From contig CM073323.1 of the NCBI GenBank assembly GCA_037043015.1, forward strand, positions 13,637,758 through 13,701,757: DNA of 64,000 bases. The letters are read 5' to 3'. The notes under the pieces were generated by a model. The model saw only the letters and a list, made by a program, of their open reading frames with translations, was not told where the DNA came from and did no database searches. Of this stretch, positions 33,112-44,500 are shown piece after piece. The position numbers were made by a program, and so were the translations under genes. Source of the DNA: Bryum argenteum (taxonomy: Eukaryota; Streptophyta; Bryopsida; Bryales; Bryaceae). Each line of letters opens with the position of its first letter. The stretch's first letter is position 1.

Positions 33112-33936
33112 CGTTATACTACGTCAAAGTGACACGCTTGCGTTAAACCTGCGTCAATAGTGACGCATTCAAGTACTCTATATGATGACGTCTCTAAAAA
33201 CAGTGTTAAACACAACCTATGTCACTTTTGACAGGCGCGTCACTTTTGACGCGCGCACCACTTTTGACGCAGAAACCCTAGCTGCCGTAGAGTGACTTTC
33301 TGGGTTTCCTCATGCTCGATTTTTCTTGATCTGCACAACACACATTACCACGGACACGTTGAGTTTAATAAGGCACGTCATGCAATCAAACTGGGATGGA
33401 GATCATCATGATGCAACTTTTGAACAACCTAAGAATTGCAAAGAAAGAAGAAAAACTTGTAAAACTCCAACACCTCTACCACTCATACTTTAACAATCTA
33501 ACATGTTAATCTCTAAACTGTAAAACTCTAACACAAAATGTAAAGAAGAGAAATTGCAAAGAAAGAAAAAAAACTTGTAAAACTCCAACACTTCTACCAC
33601 TCATACTTTAAAAATCTAACATGTTAATCTCTAAAACTGTAGAATTCTAACACAAAATGTGTAGAAATGAAAGCAAGAGTGAGATTCTAGCTTATATTCT
33701 TCTCTAAAAGTACCATGACCTAACTATGGCGGCTAACCCCCTCAGGTTTACTAGTGACACGTTTATGTTATACGAAGTCAAAAGTGACGCGCTGGCATTA
33801 AACCTGCGTCAATAGTGACGCATTCACGTACCCTATATGATGACGTCTCTTAAAACAATGTTTAACACAACCTATGTCACTTTTGACGCGCAAGTCACTT
33901 TTGACGCGCAAGTCACTTTTGACGCAGAAACCTTGG
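33112..33936. repeat. Internal ~170-bp direct repeat of the CACTA element
   Basis: The block at 33112-33286 (GCGTTAAACCTGCGTCAATA, GATGACGTCTCT, TATGTCACTTTTGAC) recurs at 33762-33936 with about 90% identity. It is rich in TGACGC motifs, so the right subterminal region is duplicated. Confidence 0.85.
33434..33660. repeat. 118-bp tandem duplication within the CACTA element
   Basis: Two head-to-tail units (33434-33551 and 33552-33660) starting AATTGCAAAGAAAGAA and containing AACTTGTAAAACTCCAACAC. Only a few differences. Confidence 0.9.
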
Positions 33937-34107
33937 CCGCCGCAAAACCCTAAAGTTCCATGCACTTTCTTGAAACGCGTCATTTCTAACGCAAAATAAC
34001 AGTGACAAAACATTGATTTCCTCTAGTGTCCAATTGTCCATCCATTCATATCCATTGATCCAAATATAATTATACAAGTATCCAATCGATCCAAATAGCC
34101 ATCTATC

Positions 34108-34640
34108 AAAACCCCTAAAGCTTCTTGGTGTTTTTTGGGAGCTCAAAATTTCAACACTGTAAATTTATGCCTCTATGCACTCCCGCAGTCCCAATTGTAA
34201 GAATTTGTACCTAAGACTATTTTCAGTTATTGTTTCAAAAATTGATTGTTGGATGTATACCATTTAAGAGATCATAACATCCAGAGTTTGTTTTCCAAGT
34301 TTGTTTGGGCATTGCAAAAATTGGTTTCAAAAATTTTGGGGTCTGGCCTCATAGATTTGGTATACTTTTTGACTTGGGTCATTTTAGAATAAAGTAGTGA
34401 TTTAGCAATGAATATGTTTCCAAAAATAATTTTTTTAGAAGCACTTTTTTAAAATGCTCCAATTTGGCTCGCAACCCAAAGATTGTCCTAAAAGACTCAA
34501 AAATTAAAAACTAACTTTTCAAATTTTACCACATACACTTTGTTGTATAAGAAGTACCCAATAAATATCAAGCAAAAATATCATGTCTAACCCCTTCATC
34601 TAAGTTGCCCAATATTGCAAAAACAAATTTTGTATTACAA
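34108..34640 (-). mobile_element. MITE-like repeat, diverged inverted copy of the one at 46.3-46.9 kb
   Basis: This stretch aligns in reverse complement with the insert in the CLC intron: AACCCCTAAAGCTTCTTGGTGT here pairs with ACACCAAGGAGATTTAGGGGTT there, followed by GGGCATTGCAAAAATTGGTT and TGGCTCGCAACCCAAAGATT, which both occur reverse-complemented in the other copy. The right terminal inverted repeat is missing or too diverged at about 34.64 kb. No coding capacity. Confidence 0.75.
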
Positions 34641-35039
34641 AGAGCTATAGGGATTAAATGCCCTTTGGAGCCTCGGAAAATAGTAGGAACAGAATCTCCC
34701 TTGCAAGTCAGCACTTTCAGAGGACTAGCACATGGACAGCATCCCAAAAGCCAAAAATCCATAAGAATATTTTCTTTGTGTAAATAATGGCCTAGCAATG
34801 ATAAAAACTACCACAAAATTTACAAATGAAATAAATTCAAAACTAGACCCTTGTTGAAACGCATGCCAATAATTAGTGTACATATTGGACCAACTTTGGG
34901 ACCCAACCCAAGTAATTTTGTCAAAACGGAGATGAAGAAGTTATGGCTTTTTAAAGTATCTACCTTTCATTCAAAATATCATTTTTTGACATTTCTGGCA
35001 TATAAGAATTAGAAAGAAATTAAAATCGAAAGTTTTTTC
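34641..35039. other. No gene; AT-rich, MITE-adjacent
   Basis: Nothing coding is supported. It may represent further parts of the same repeat family. Confidence 0.4.
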
Positions 35040-35303
35040 AACCCCTAACTCTCCTTAAAACCCAAAACGGGTTTTGGAGGTTCCCACAGGAGAAAAAGTT
35101 AGCCAACTTTGACCATTATAATCTCACAAATGAGGAAGAATGAACGGTTCAAATTTGGTTTGTGAAAAGATTGTAAAGTGAACTTTGAGATCTTACGGTT
35201 GAATCTTTTAAATAATGCTTAGATTGAGATTTTCTAAGCTTAATCTAAAAGAAGGTCAAATTTTGTGATTTACACCGTTTTGCAATAAGGAGAGTTAGGG
35301 GTT
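35040..35303. mobile_element. 264-bp MITE with 18-bp perfect terminal inverted repeats
   Basis: It begins AACCCCTAACTCTCCTTA and ends with the exact reverse complement. The termini match those of the insert at 46267-46850, so the elements belong to one family. The interior is different and shorter. The target duplication is unclear (flanks TTTTTCA and TAAATG). Confidence 0.85.
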
Positions 35304-35944
35304 AAATGAAGATTATAACATTTTTCTTAGAGATGTAATTTTTTCTCTGGCAAGAACAGTAAATTGTTTAGATTTAGATTTCTTTTGTACAATATTCAAC
35401 AATTGTAATTTCTCAAAAGAAAATGTATTTTCGCAATGTACACGATTGCATAGAAATATCAATAGGAAAAAATCTTACTGAAGAAAATAGAATTCAGTTG
35501 GTGAATAACACTTTGCCTGCCCTAGAAACCACTTGAGGTGCCCCCTCAAAAATCGCCACTGCCCACCACCATACTGTACTGTAGTAGGTAATCAAGCCCT
35601 CGAGTTTTGAAGCAGCCAACATGCGGCTATGAAATCCACTAGACAAGTGTCACTTTGCATACTTGGCACCAGTATGGACGCCACGTGGCATGTTCACATT
35701 CCCTTTCTACTGCTTCCTCAAGTTCCTGGCAAAGCATCTTTCGTTTACAAGTTCGCACTTTCGAGAGATTGTTCGTTTCCAAGCTCCAGGATCGGTTGAT
35801 CGGGTAATTGAGCCACTGCTGAATTTTGCAAGCTTTTCCGCAGCTCGGACCCAACTGTGAGCCTCCTTACAAACTCTGCTCATGATTTTATAGCGTAAAC
35901 GGATATTTGTCATCTCTCGGAGCTCGAGCACTCACTGTGGGGTG

Positions 35945-38900
35945 ATGAATGGGCCAGCTAGTAGCAGTGGTTTCATAATGGAGGAATCCGCTCGAAAGTC
36001 GAGTTACGATGGGAGGAGGAACCCAGCACCACCTTATGAACTTGCAATTGTGGTCGACACGAGTGACTTGGAAAGCAAACGCTCGGTACGCGCCTCCTCC
36101 TTAATTCTTGGTTTGGGTATTGAATGTCACAGTGACTTGTAGCCTGACCTCGTCTTTGTTGCAGGTGTTTGGAGGGGATCCCGTCAAGCACCTGGTCACA
36201 GCGTTGTCGAATGGAGGCCTTGTAGTTGAGCAGATCGATGGGGCAAACTTCCTGACCTACCTCAAGGTAAATATTGGAGCACACTGATTCGTGAGAGTCT
36301 CTCGACGTTTAGGGTTCTAATGACATCTGTGGTTGCTGTTAGGTTGCAGCGCCGCTGGAAGTCATTGGCCGCGCAGCAGAGAAACTGAGGCTCAGGAAAG
36401 CCACGAATGTAGGTATGGACTTTTGAACTTCTGTAGAGCTTCTCCTTCAATTGTGGATATACAATGCGTGGAAGCTTTGATCGTCTCCAATTGAATGGCT
36501 TCACTCATTCCTTCGCAAAAACATCTCCAGCTCAGAATGGAGAACCTGAATCTTATTCTGGAGCTTGAAGTTGCTAAAGTCTTCGCTTACAAGCGTAAAC
36601 CCTCTGGAAGTCCTCCAGAAGAAATGCCATTGCCGAGCGAGCCTTGGAACTGATAATTGCGTTTATCTGCGACATAGTTTCGGAAATGAGAAGAGTGTGA
36701 TTGCCGATAGGGGACCTTTGAAAATGGGGACTTCACTGCACGCAGGACTTGACGTGGTCTTCGACTGGGAGCGTCGGGATGTCTTTTGTCGCCAGCCATT
36801 AGGTGGCGCGCTTTTCAGCTGGACAGAGCGGTACCAATGTCTCATGAGTATCATTGACTCTGTGGTCGGAACTGGACATTCTTCTGAGTCATTAGTGAAG
36901 ACATTGCAAGATGGTGGGATCATCAAGGACATCATGCCGCTCCACCGTAAGCCTCTTATCAGACCATTTTGTAACGTACCGCCATCAGATGGTCATTTGC
37001 TCCAGGTTCCTCATTCAGTGATTGCCTTCTCGGTTTGCAGAAGAGCAGCAACGGAAGTGGCTCCTGCGGCACTGGACTACGAGGTGGATGGACCTCACGA
37101 GCCAGCCCATCGATGCTGTAAATGCATACTTCGGTGCCAAGGTTATAAACTTCCATAATCTTTTCTATTTGTAAGCAGATTGGTGCTATTCAATAATGAT
37201 TATGTACATTTTATAGACGAGGTCTTTCAGTTACTCGGTTTGACTTACTTGACTGGTCGCGCCCTTGCAGGTCGCCACATACTTTGCCTTTTTGGGAATG
37301 TATACACGGTGGCTCATGTTCCCTGCCGTTCTAGGAATCTTTCTGAATTTGACGGACCAAGGGTTAGTCACTGACCTCAATAACCGAATTCGATTGGTTG
37401 TGAGTTTGCGCATTACTCCTCTTGTAATGTTGACGAAGAATCTCTTCTCAATCTGTTTGTGAGACTCGCATCCAGAAGCTAAGTCAATGTAAGAGAGTGG
37501 GCACTTTCGTTCGGGGTTTAGGATCGAGATGTATGTTGGAGCATGGATAGCAACCTTAATTCTGTGAGGAGAAAAAGAAACGGCATCGCAAAGAAGAGGA
37601 ATACTTTCTCGAGGCACTTGACTAGCTGATATCACGAGTGTATAATCTTCAATCATATTAAGTCGCTCATGTTAGATCCAAGTAGAATGTTGAGAAAGCT
37701 TCTTCACTAATGCTCCGATAGAATTTGAATTCTTCTGTAATTGGGTTATTGCCTCAATGGGTTTCTGAGTCGCCATCTTGTTTTGGTCAGTGCACTGGAG
37801 CCCGCAGTACCTCCAATTTACGCCATGATCGTCGTTGTCTGGGCTGTTGTATTCCTCCAATTTTGGCGTCGCCAGGATGCAGGCCTCCAGAACAAGTAGG
37901 TCCTCAACTGCACTTTATGTCGATTTAATCCCGGAGTGATATTTGTAGATTTACTGCTGATTTTCTGGTGGACTTTGAGTAGTTGGCAGATGAGTTATGA
38001 CACCGAAGAACTTCAAACTATCAAGGGAATGACGGAGGAGCAGCAACGGGCGCTAATTAGAGGAGCAACAGAACAAGAAAATACCTATGGAGCGAATGTT
38101 TCTGAGGACGAGGCAAGGATCTTGGGAAGAGAGGAATGGTTAGGTCGCATCCGAAGCTTGAAAAACAGCTTGATCGCCGTCACATGCATCCTATGTGTCC
38201 AGTTGCCGTTTGAGCTCCTTTACGCCCACCTCAACAAATATACCACGAATGACATCTTGAAGTAAGACGCGTGATTATAGATTCTGTCTCCATTGTTTTA
38301 TTCTTGGAGGGTTTTGTTTTGGAATGACCGTTGCTGATGGTGGATTCATCTCTGGCTTGCTAGGTACATGCTCACTGGAATCTATCTCCTAACAGTCCAG
38401 TACCTTACAAAGATCGGGGGAGAGGTAGGCATTGCGTTGACGAAATCCGAACATCTGGTCAACAAGGAAGCAGCCGCAAATAGCATGATTTATAAGGTAC
38501 CTGCATCCTCCAGTCTCGAAGCCGACGGGCCGAAGTTCACCCTAGACTTCAATTTCTCTATTTGGAATGTCACTTATGCAAGTGATCTTGCAGGTCTTCG
38601 GCTTGTATTTCTTCCAATCATACATCGGCCTTTTCTATCAAGCCATTTTGCACAAAGATTTCAATGCACTCCGTTCAATGTTGGCGCAACGCCTCATCGT
38701 TTCTCAGGTAGAACGATTAAACCAGTGCTCTCATTAGTTACAGCAAGATCAATTCAAATAACATGAGTAGTATTTACACAAAGACATGCAAGACTCATCA
38801 GTATTTGCATTGCCTAAAATTGCAGTTGATGAGCAACGTGGTCGAGAATGTGGTGCCTTACGTGACATATCGATGGGCCGAGTACAAAGCTATGAAGGCT

Positions 38901-39967
38901 GACGAGCAAATCAAAAGAGACACCGGGGAGAAGGCACCTGAGAGCCACGCGATGGAGATTGAGAAGCAGTACTTGTCACCGAAATACGCTGCTACTATTG
39001 GAGATGACTTCGAAGACGGCCTCTTTAACGGTATGTAATTCCACTTCCTTTCAATTTTCGCCGCAGTGTGCTGAGATACTATGCTCTACGCCCTCCCCTT
39101 CACATCTTCATGCAATTGCAGAATTGGATCATGAAACTCATCGCTGATTTTCTAGTGCAGATTTTTTGGAGCTTGCCGTGCAGTTTGGTATGGTGACCAT
39201 GTTCGCGAGCGCCTACCCGCTTGTAGCGATGTTTGCCGTTCTTGTAAGCACTCCTGCCATATTCTCCACAAATTTGTCGGTAACTCGTTCTCACTTTGAT
39301 TGTAAGTGAGGCCGTCACTCACTCCTGTTTTGAACAGAATAACCTAGTCGAGATTCGGTCCGACTCACTCAAGCTTCTCGTCACGATGCGGCGTCCAGCT
39401 CCGAGACAATCTGCCTCCATCGGAGCTTGGCTAGCAATATTCCAAGTACGACTTTTCTTATTATTCACTGAATTCCTTGTAACACGTCTATCTCAAAAAA
39501 TCTGACAATCAAATATGAATAACTGGCAGAATCTCGGAGTGGTGGCCATAGTCACCAATTGTGCACTGCTGGTGTGCTTGTACGATGATACTGGACGGTG
39601 GAAGATTGAGCCAGGCCTCGCTGCCATTCTCTTGCTGGAGCACTTGTTGCTTCTCGCTAAGTTCGTCTTCTCCTGGTTCGTCCCCGAGGTATGGCGCTAT
39701 CTATCTGAATTCCTCTTCCAATCATATTTTCAAGGTATCCTGACATTGCAAAAGATTTAGTCTCACATTGGACCAGACAATTAATGCCGGATCATTGTCT
39801 GTGTGCAGGAGCCTGCGTGGATGAAAGCGCGCCGCATCAAGAAGGCGTTTATACAAGATCGCTTGTCTCGTCGGATGTTGAGCATGCTGGACGACGAGAG
39901 CACGCAAGACGAAATTCTGAGAGATGTGCAAAACCCTGTCGGCGTTCTGAAGCAAAATGTTTCGTAA
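35945..39967 (+). CDS. Anoctamin/TMEM16-like membrane protein
   Basis: A multi-exon gene from ATG at 35945 ([20 protein letters not shown]) to TAA at 39967 ([11 protein letters not shown]). Recognisable family blocks in order are: [22 protein letters not shown] (first membrane segment region), [64 protein letters not shown] (frame at 38600-38650), a cytosolic loop with [50 protein letters not shown] and the final hydrophobic helices. The EIRSD motif places Glu and Asp four apart, as in the Ca2+-binding helix 8 of TMEM16 proteins, and DFLEL keeps an acidic residue of helix 7. Family members are Ca2+-activated anion channels or lipid scramblases; plants usually have one anoctamin-like gene. Which activity applies cannot be read here. 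Confidence 0.88.
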
Positions 39968-40357
39968 ATTGTTTGATTTTGTAGATTCTTAAACTTTTTT
40001 GAAATTTCGCACAGAACCACTGTACACATCAGGCACTTCTGTTTATAGTAAAAAATTGTAATTTTCAGTCTCAGCAAGTTTTACTTGTTTGATCACAATA
40101 GCGTGATACAAAGTTATGAGCTAGTCATGCACTCCATATTGCAATAACGCTGCACTGTGCTGAAAACTGAAAGGTAAGTCAGAGAGGGGTCGAACGCAAT
40201 AGCCGGAACGAAATTTCTACGTTATATATATGCAAACTCAACTTTTCATCAGCACCAACCAGTCATACGCGGAACTTGGGTAGAGATGAGTTTGGTCGCC
40301 GCAGCAGCGAGGGTTCGAACCTTAGACGAACGTCCGCTCTCGAGGATCAGGCGAAAC

Positions 40358-40441
40358 GCTGGCTTGCCCGAGTGGTCTAAGGGGGGCGACTTAAGATCGC
40401 CTATGCGTAGGCATGCGTGGGTTCAAACCCCACAGCCAGCA
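40358..40441 (+). tRNA. tRNA-Leu (anticodon UAA)
   Basis: The acceptor stem GCTGGCT pairs with AGCCAGC. The D-arm region is TTGCCCGAGTGG. The anticodon stem GGCGA/TCGCC encloses loop CTTAAGA with anticodon TAA. A long variable arm (TATGCGTAGGCATGC) marks class II. The T-arm is GTGGG-TTCAAAC-CCCAC with discriminator A. There is no intron and no encoded CCA, as expected for a nuclear gene. It lies about 390 bp downstream of the anoctamin stop. Confidence 0.96.
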
Positions 40442-40449
40442 GATAATCA

Positions 40450-41500
40450 AGAATTTTTTATTTTCCTCCACATTATTATAAAAGATATGCCGTACGACTA
40501 TTCTGCTACCGACACAAAAGAAAGCTTTCATGTTTATACTTAAAGATTTTGTAACTTAATTATTCTCAAATTCTACCATATCTATTTCGGGATTGAAGCT
40601 TTAACCCTCCATTCACTCGAGTTGCTGTGTTTCCACACCTCGCATGCTTCCAGCTCTGGACTTTTGCGGCAAAACACGGTTCAATTTTTTGTGCAATTAG
40701 AGTAGACTGAAGCAGCTCTCCGTTCTCGGAAGCATAATTCACGAAAGTCCGATCGCGTCGAGAATATCGCTTTACAAATTAACTCCATATGCTCTCCCAC
40801 AAGTTTCCATCGGAGTTCAATTTCCTTACTTTGGCGGCGCTTCTACCCGAGATGAGAGACGTAATGATTGATATACCTCAGAAATATATATACAAATCAG
40901 TCGTGAATGACGACTTATTGCTTCCCGGCTGCCTCCCTCCGAGAAGAGAGTTCCTCATATCACTCAATTTCTTGCAAGAAGCACTTTTCCGGTCAGATAC
41001 TCTGTTACGAAGGAATTCATGGTTGGATTAACTCTGCCGATTGCTCGCTTTCAGTTTATAGTACGATACATGCGGCGGCGGCGTGTCGTGGCGTGTTGCG
41101 GCATACAGAATCGTCGCCGCGGTGAATCGTGCAATCCACGACGGCAGCTGCTTCCGCACGACCGAATCTTCACGATCACGATCAAGCACGTGAAAGCGCC
41201 AGCAGTCAAACGAGCATCCGTGCACGTTACTCCGGGACTGATCTTGAATCTCCAGGTTGTCGCATATGGAGACTCGGATTGCTTTGAGTGCAAGTGTGTA
41301 TCTTTACCGGGTTGATTAGCTTGCGCGTTATGAATTTGCTTGCGCGTTATGGAGTAGCTTGCGATCGACTTCTTCCTTCTCTAAACTGAATTTGCTCGGC
41401 TCGATGTCGACATATCATTTGACCGTGCCATGGATTTGTATACGAGTAAATTTCTGGCGCTAGCTGGATCTTAGAATTGCCATCTGCAGTGCTCGTGAAT
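40450..41500. other. Intergenic region between tRNA-Leu and CLC gene
   Basis: Only short frames without recognisable homology. The part from about 41.3 kb probably holds the CLC promoter and 5' untranslated region, with paired TTGCGCGTTATG repeats at 41325-41350. Confidence 0.5.
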
Positions 41501-41510
41501 TGTGAGCCAG

Positions 41511-44500
41511 ATGGAAGAAAGAGACTTAGGTTTTGATGTGGAGGCTGGAGTTCCCTTGCTCATCAGGAAGGAGGAAGAAGAAGATGATGATTTGTATTCG
41601 ATTGATGGACAAGTAGTGTCTTATGAGGATATAGACGAGGACGATTTGGCAGTGGAAAGTCTGGATTATGATTCTATACACAGCGTGGTCCAGGAACAGT
41701 TACTCAAGCAACAGCACCACAAACATCGTCACCTCTATGGGTGCGATCCATCAACTCAAACTGCTGTTCATCAATGTATTTCCTTTCCCCTATATATTGT
41801 AAGATTTTTTAGTAACTATAATGCATAGATGGTTTTGTAATGCAGGTATACGGGGCTCACACTTGTCAAATGGACGATTACTATTCTGATTGGAATTTTT
41901 GTTGGTGAGACATTCTTGAGTTCGTGGTTTGACGCTGATATGTTCACTACTTGCTAGATTCTCTCTACCGAAGTTGCAAGCAAATTCAATAGCAATGTTT
42001 GGCTCGTGAGCTAAGTGATCTTGTTCGACCTGTAGGATTGATAGCATTCTTCATCGAATCTTGTCAAGAGGTTATTATCACGAGCAAGGTAAGCTACTCA
42101 CGACTCAGTAAAGCATGTACGCTCTGGACTTGCAAAGGTAAGGACTGCCATCCTACAATTTGATGTAGGATATCAAAACTTCGTATGATTCGAAATTTGG
42201 AGTATTACGTAATACGCCATGAATCTCTGTTAACCTTATTTTGATTTTATGATCTGCAGAGACAATGGACAGAGAGGTTGCTGATTGAGGGTAGAATTGG
42301 AGGGCTTATTCTTCTGAACTACGCTACCACAAGCGTGGCTCTGGTTCTTCTGTCATGCTGCTTGGTTATCTTCTGGGCTCCAGCAGCTGCAGGTGGAGGG
42401 GTAGGAATTTTGCCTTTCGGGCAACCCAGCTACTGGCGATGCATTTATTGGAATTTGGCACCCTTATAAACGGCTGCATACTTATTGTAGCTAAATAGTG
42501 ATGAAACTTCTGACATGAACTCGGAATGAACTATTGAAAATGATCCATATTTTTGACAACCACTCCAATGTGCAGGTGACCCTCGTCATGGCTTATCTGA
42601 ATGGGAACGATATACCCAATTTTTTTGAGCTCAGAACTCTTATTACGAAGGTCTGTTCCTGTTTTCAAGAAGCACGACTATTCTTCAATAGACCTGGTTG
42701 TCATAAAGAGTCGAACGACCGTGCATGCCATTTTGATTCTTGACACGATTGTGATCATGTTGCATCTGCAGATATTGGGCACTATTTGCACAGTATCCTC
42801 TGGCTTACCGGTGCGCTTCCTTTTCATTTGCAGCCCCGCTTATAATTATCCATATTTTGGCTTAAACATTGTCAGTGTGGTGTCTTGAGGTTGTCTACAT
42901 CGCAGACTTTGATTCGTATATTCAAGTGGGAGTACAATCTTTGTCGTAAGCTTGACAGTGACATACAAAAGCTACATGCTGCTTGAAATAACATTCTCGT
43001 TTGTCGTCATGCTCAGATTGGACAAGAAGGTCCCATGGTTCACATTGGTGGTGCAATTGCGTCTGAGCTAACGTGGATGCATGGCAAGTCGGCCACAAGC
43101 AAATTGCCTCAAGACGACGGCATTGGGCCTCCACAGTCAACCTGGCGAGAAAATGTTCTCAACGTCCTCAGACCGAAAGCTTGGGCTTTTGTGAGTGAAG
43201 ATTGTGAGAGATTATTTTTATAGTATCCTACAGTGTTTACCAATACTTACTTACAATCCTCTAATCGAAGTCATGGCTGTCGCTAAAATTACAACTGAGT
43301 AGGACAATTGTCACATTTGCCACACTTGCCACATTTTCATTCTCTGGCAAACTGCATGGGTGTGCTTCTTACAGGAATTCCATAATGACAAGGACCGGCG
43401 AGAATTCATTTCGGCTGGCGCAGCAGCTGGGTATGAGTGCTACTTCATTTTTGCCAGCTTTCAATTGTATCGCTGCCACTGTTGTTCTGAGCATTGCTTA
43501 ATTTTCAAACTCTGAGTTAATGTGTCGCAAATACCTGGGTGTTTAAAGCACGTTTACTGCTTGTCTACGTGGTGGACTAGAGCTTCTTCTTCCAATTACC
43601 CATTTCTTAGGTCCAGTGTATGATATGTCACGTTTCGCAGCTTGGCAGCTGCATTCGGAGCACCCATTGGCGGAGTCTTGTTTTCTATGGAGGAAGCATC
43701 GAGTTTCTGGTCGAGAAAGGTTCGTAATCAATATAATTCTGCAACTATGTCAGCTCTACCACTTTCGGTTGCAATTTCAAGCCTTACAATTCATGCTGAC
43801 CAGTTGCTAATGGCTACTTGATCAGGTCATGTGGCGATCACTTCTATGCTCAACGATCGCCACCATGGTTTTGTCATTGCTCAATAAACGGTATGATTTA
43901 CCATATACTTCTATCGACAATTCTCCAGGCAACGAAATTACAGTTTCGGCTTGAAAGTTCTGGTTGGTCGCCTTCTCATGCTTTGTAATATGGCCTCTTG
44001 TTATGTGGCAGGGAATTTTCATTCTCGTTACCTGGCACCATCTCCTTCGAAGGTCTGAAGGTATCTCGGTCATATGAACTTAATCATATATGCTCCATAA
44101 TGAAGATAGTTTTCGTATATTATCTTGCCCGCATTCTAAGATTTCGCCTTGTTCACTGTTGTATTCTATGTTTACTTTCTTGCCACTTTGATTTAGGTTG
44201 TCGAGTCTTGTCTTTCCCAGGATGAATAGACAAGTCTTTTTAGTTTTGAGCCGGATGTTTCTACTTGATGTTCGTGTGAGGTATTACAACTACTTAAGGA
44301 GGCAAGCTGATAACTTCTAGAGGGGACTCGATAAGAGTGTCATCAGAATCTGTTGGTAGGCTTTGGAGTTGAATTGGAAGGCAACAAAGTGGAGGAATAC
44401 TGTGGCATATTATTGAGTTCTGCAAACATGAAGTTTTTCTGTCTTGTGCCAGGCTGAGTTCGACTTCACAGACTTGCCGCTATTTGTGATCACGAGCGTC

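Larger units (their letters stand above)
32237..34028. mobile_element. Non-autonomous CACTA (EnSpm) transposon with TCC target duplication
   Basis: The left end reads CACTAGAGGAAAACAGTGTC and the right end, reverse-complemented, CACTAGAGGAAATCAATGTT. The 3-bp target duplication TCC is present at 32234-32236 and 34029-34031. The 1792-bp interior has no transposase. Instead it has dense subterminal TGACG/CGTCA and TTTAACGTG motifs on both sides, as expected for binding sites of an EnSpm-type transposase. Length, CACTA termini and 3-bp duplication together define the superfamily. It is a complete but non-autonomous copy. Confidence 0.93.

Noticed and set aside
32400-33132. Short plus- and minus-strand frames within the CACTA element
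   Set aside because: Interior and subterminal repeat sequence of a non-autonomous element; no transposase similarity.
36565-37158. 197-codon frame in the anoctamin gene
   Set aside because: It runs through introns and changes frame relative to the anoctamin exons.
40286-40543. 85-codon frame over the tRNA
   Set aside because: It is the tRNA-Leu gene and flanks read as protein.
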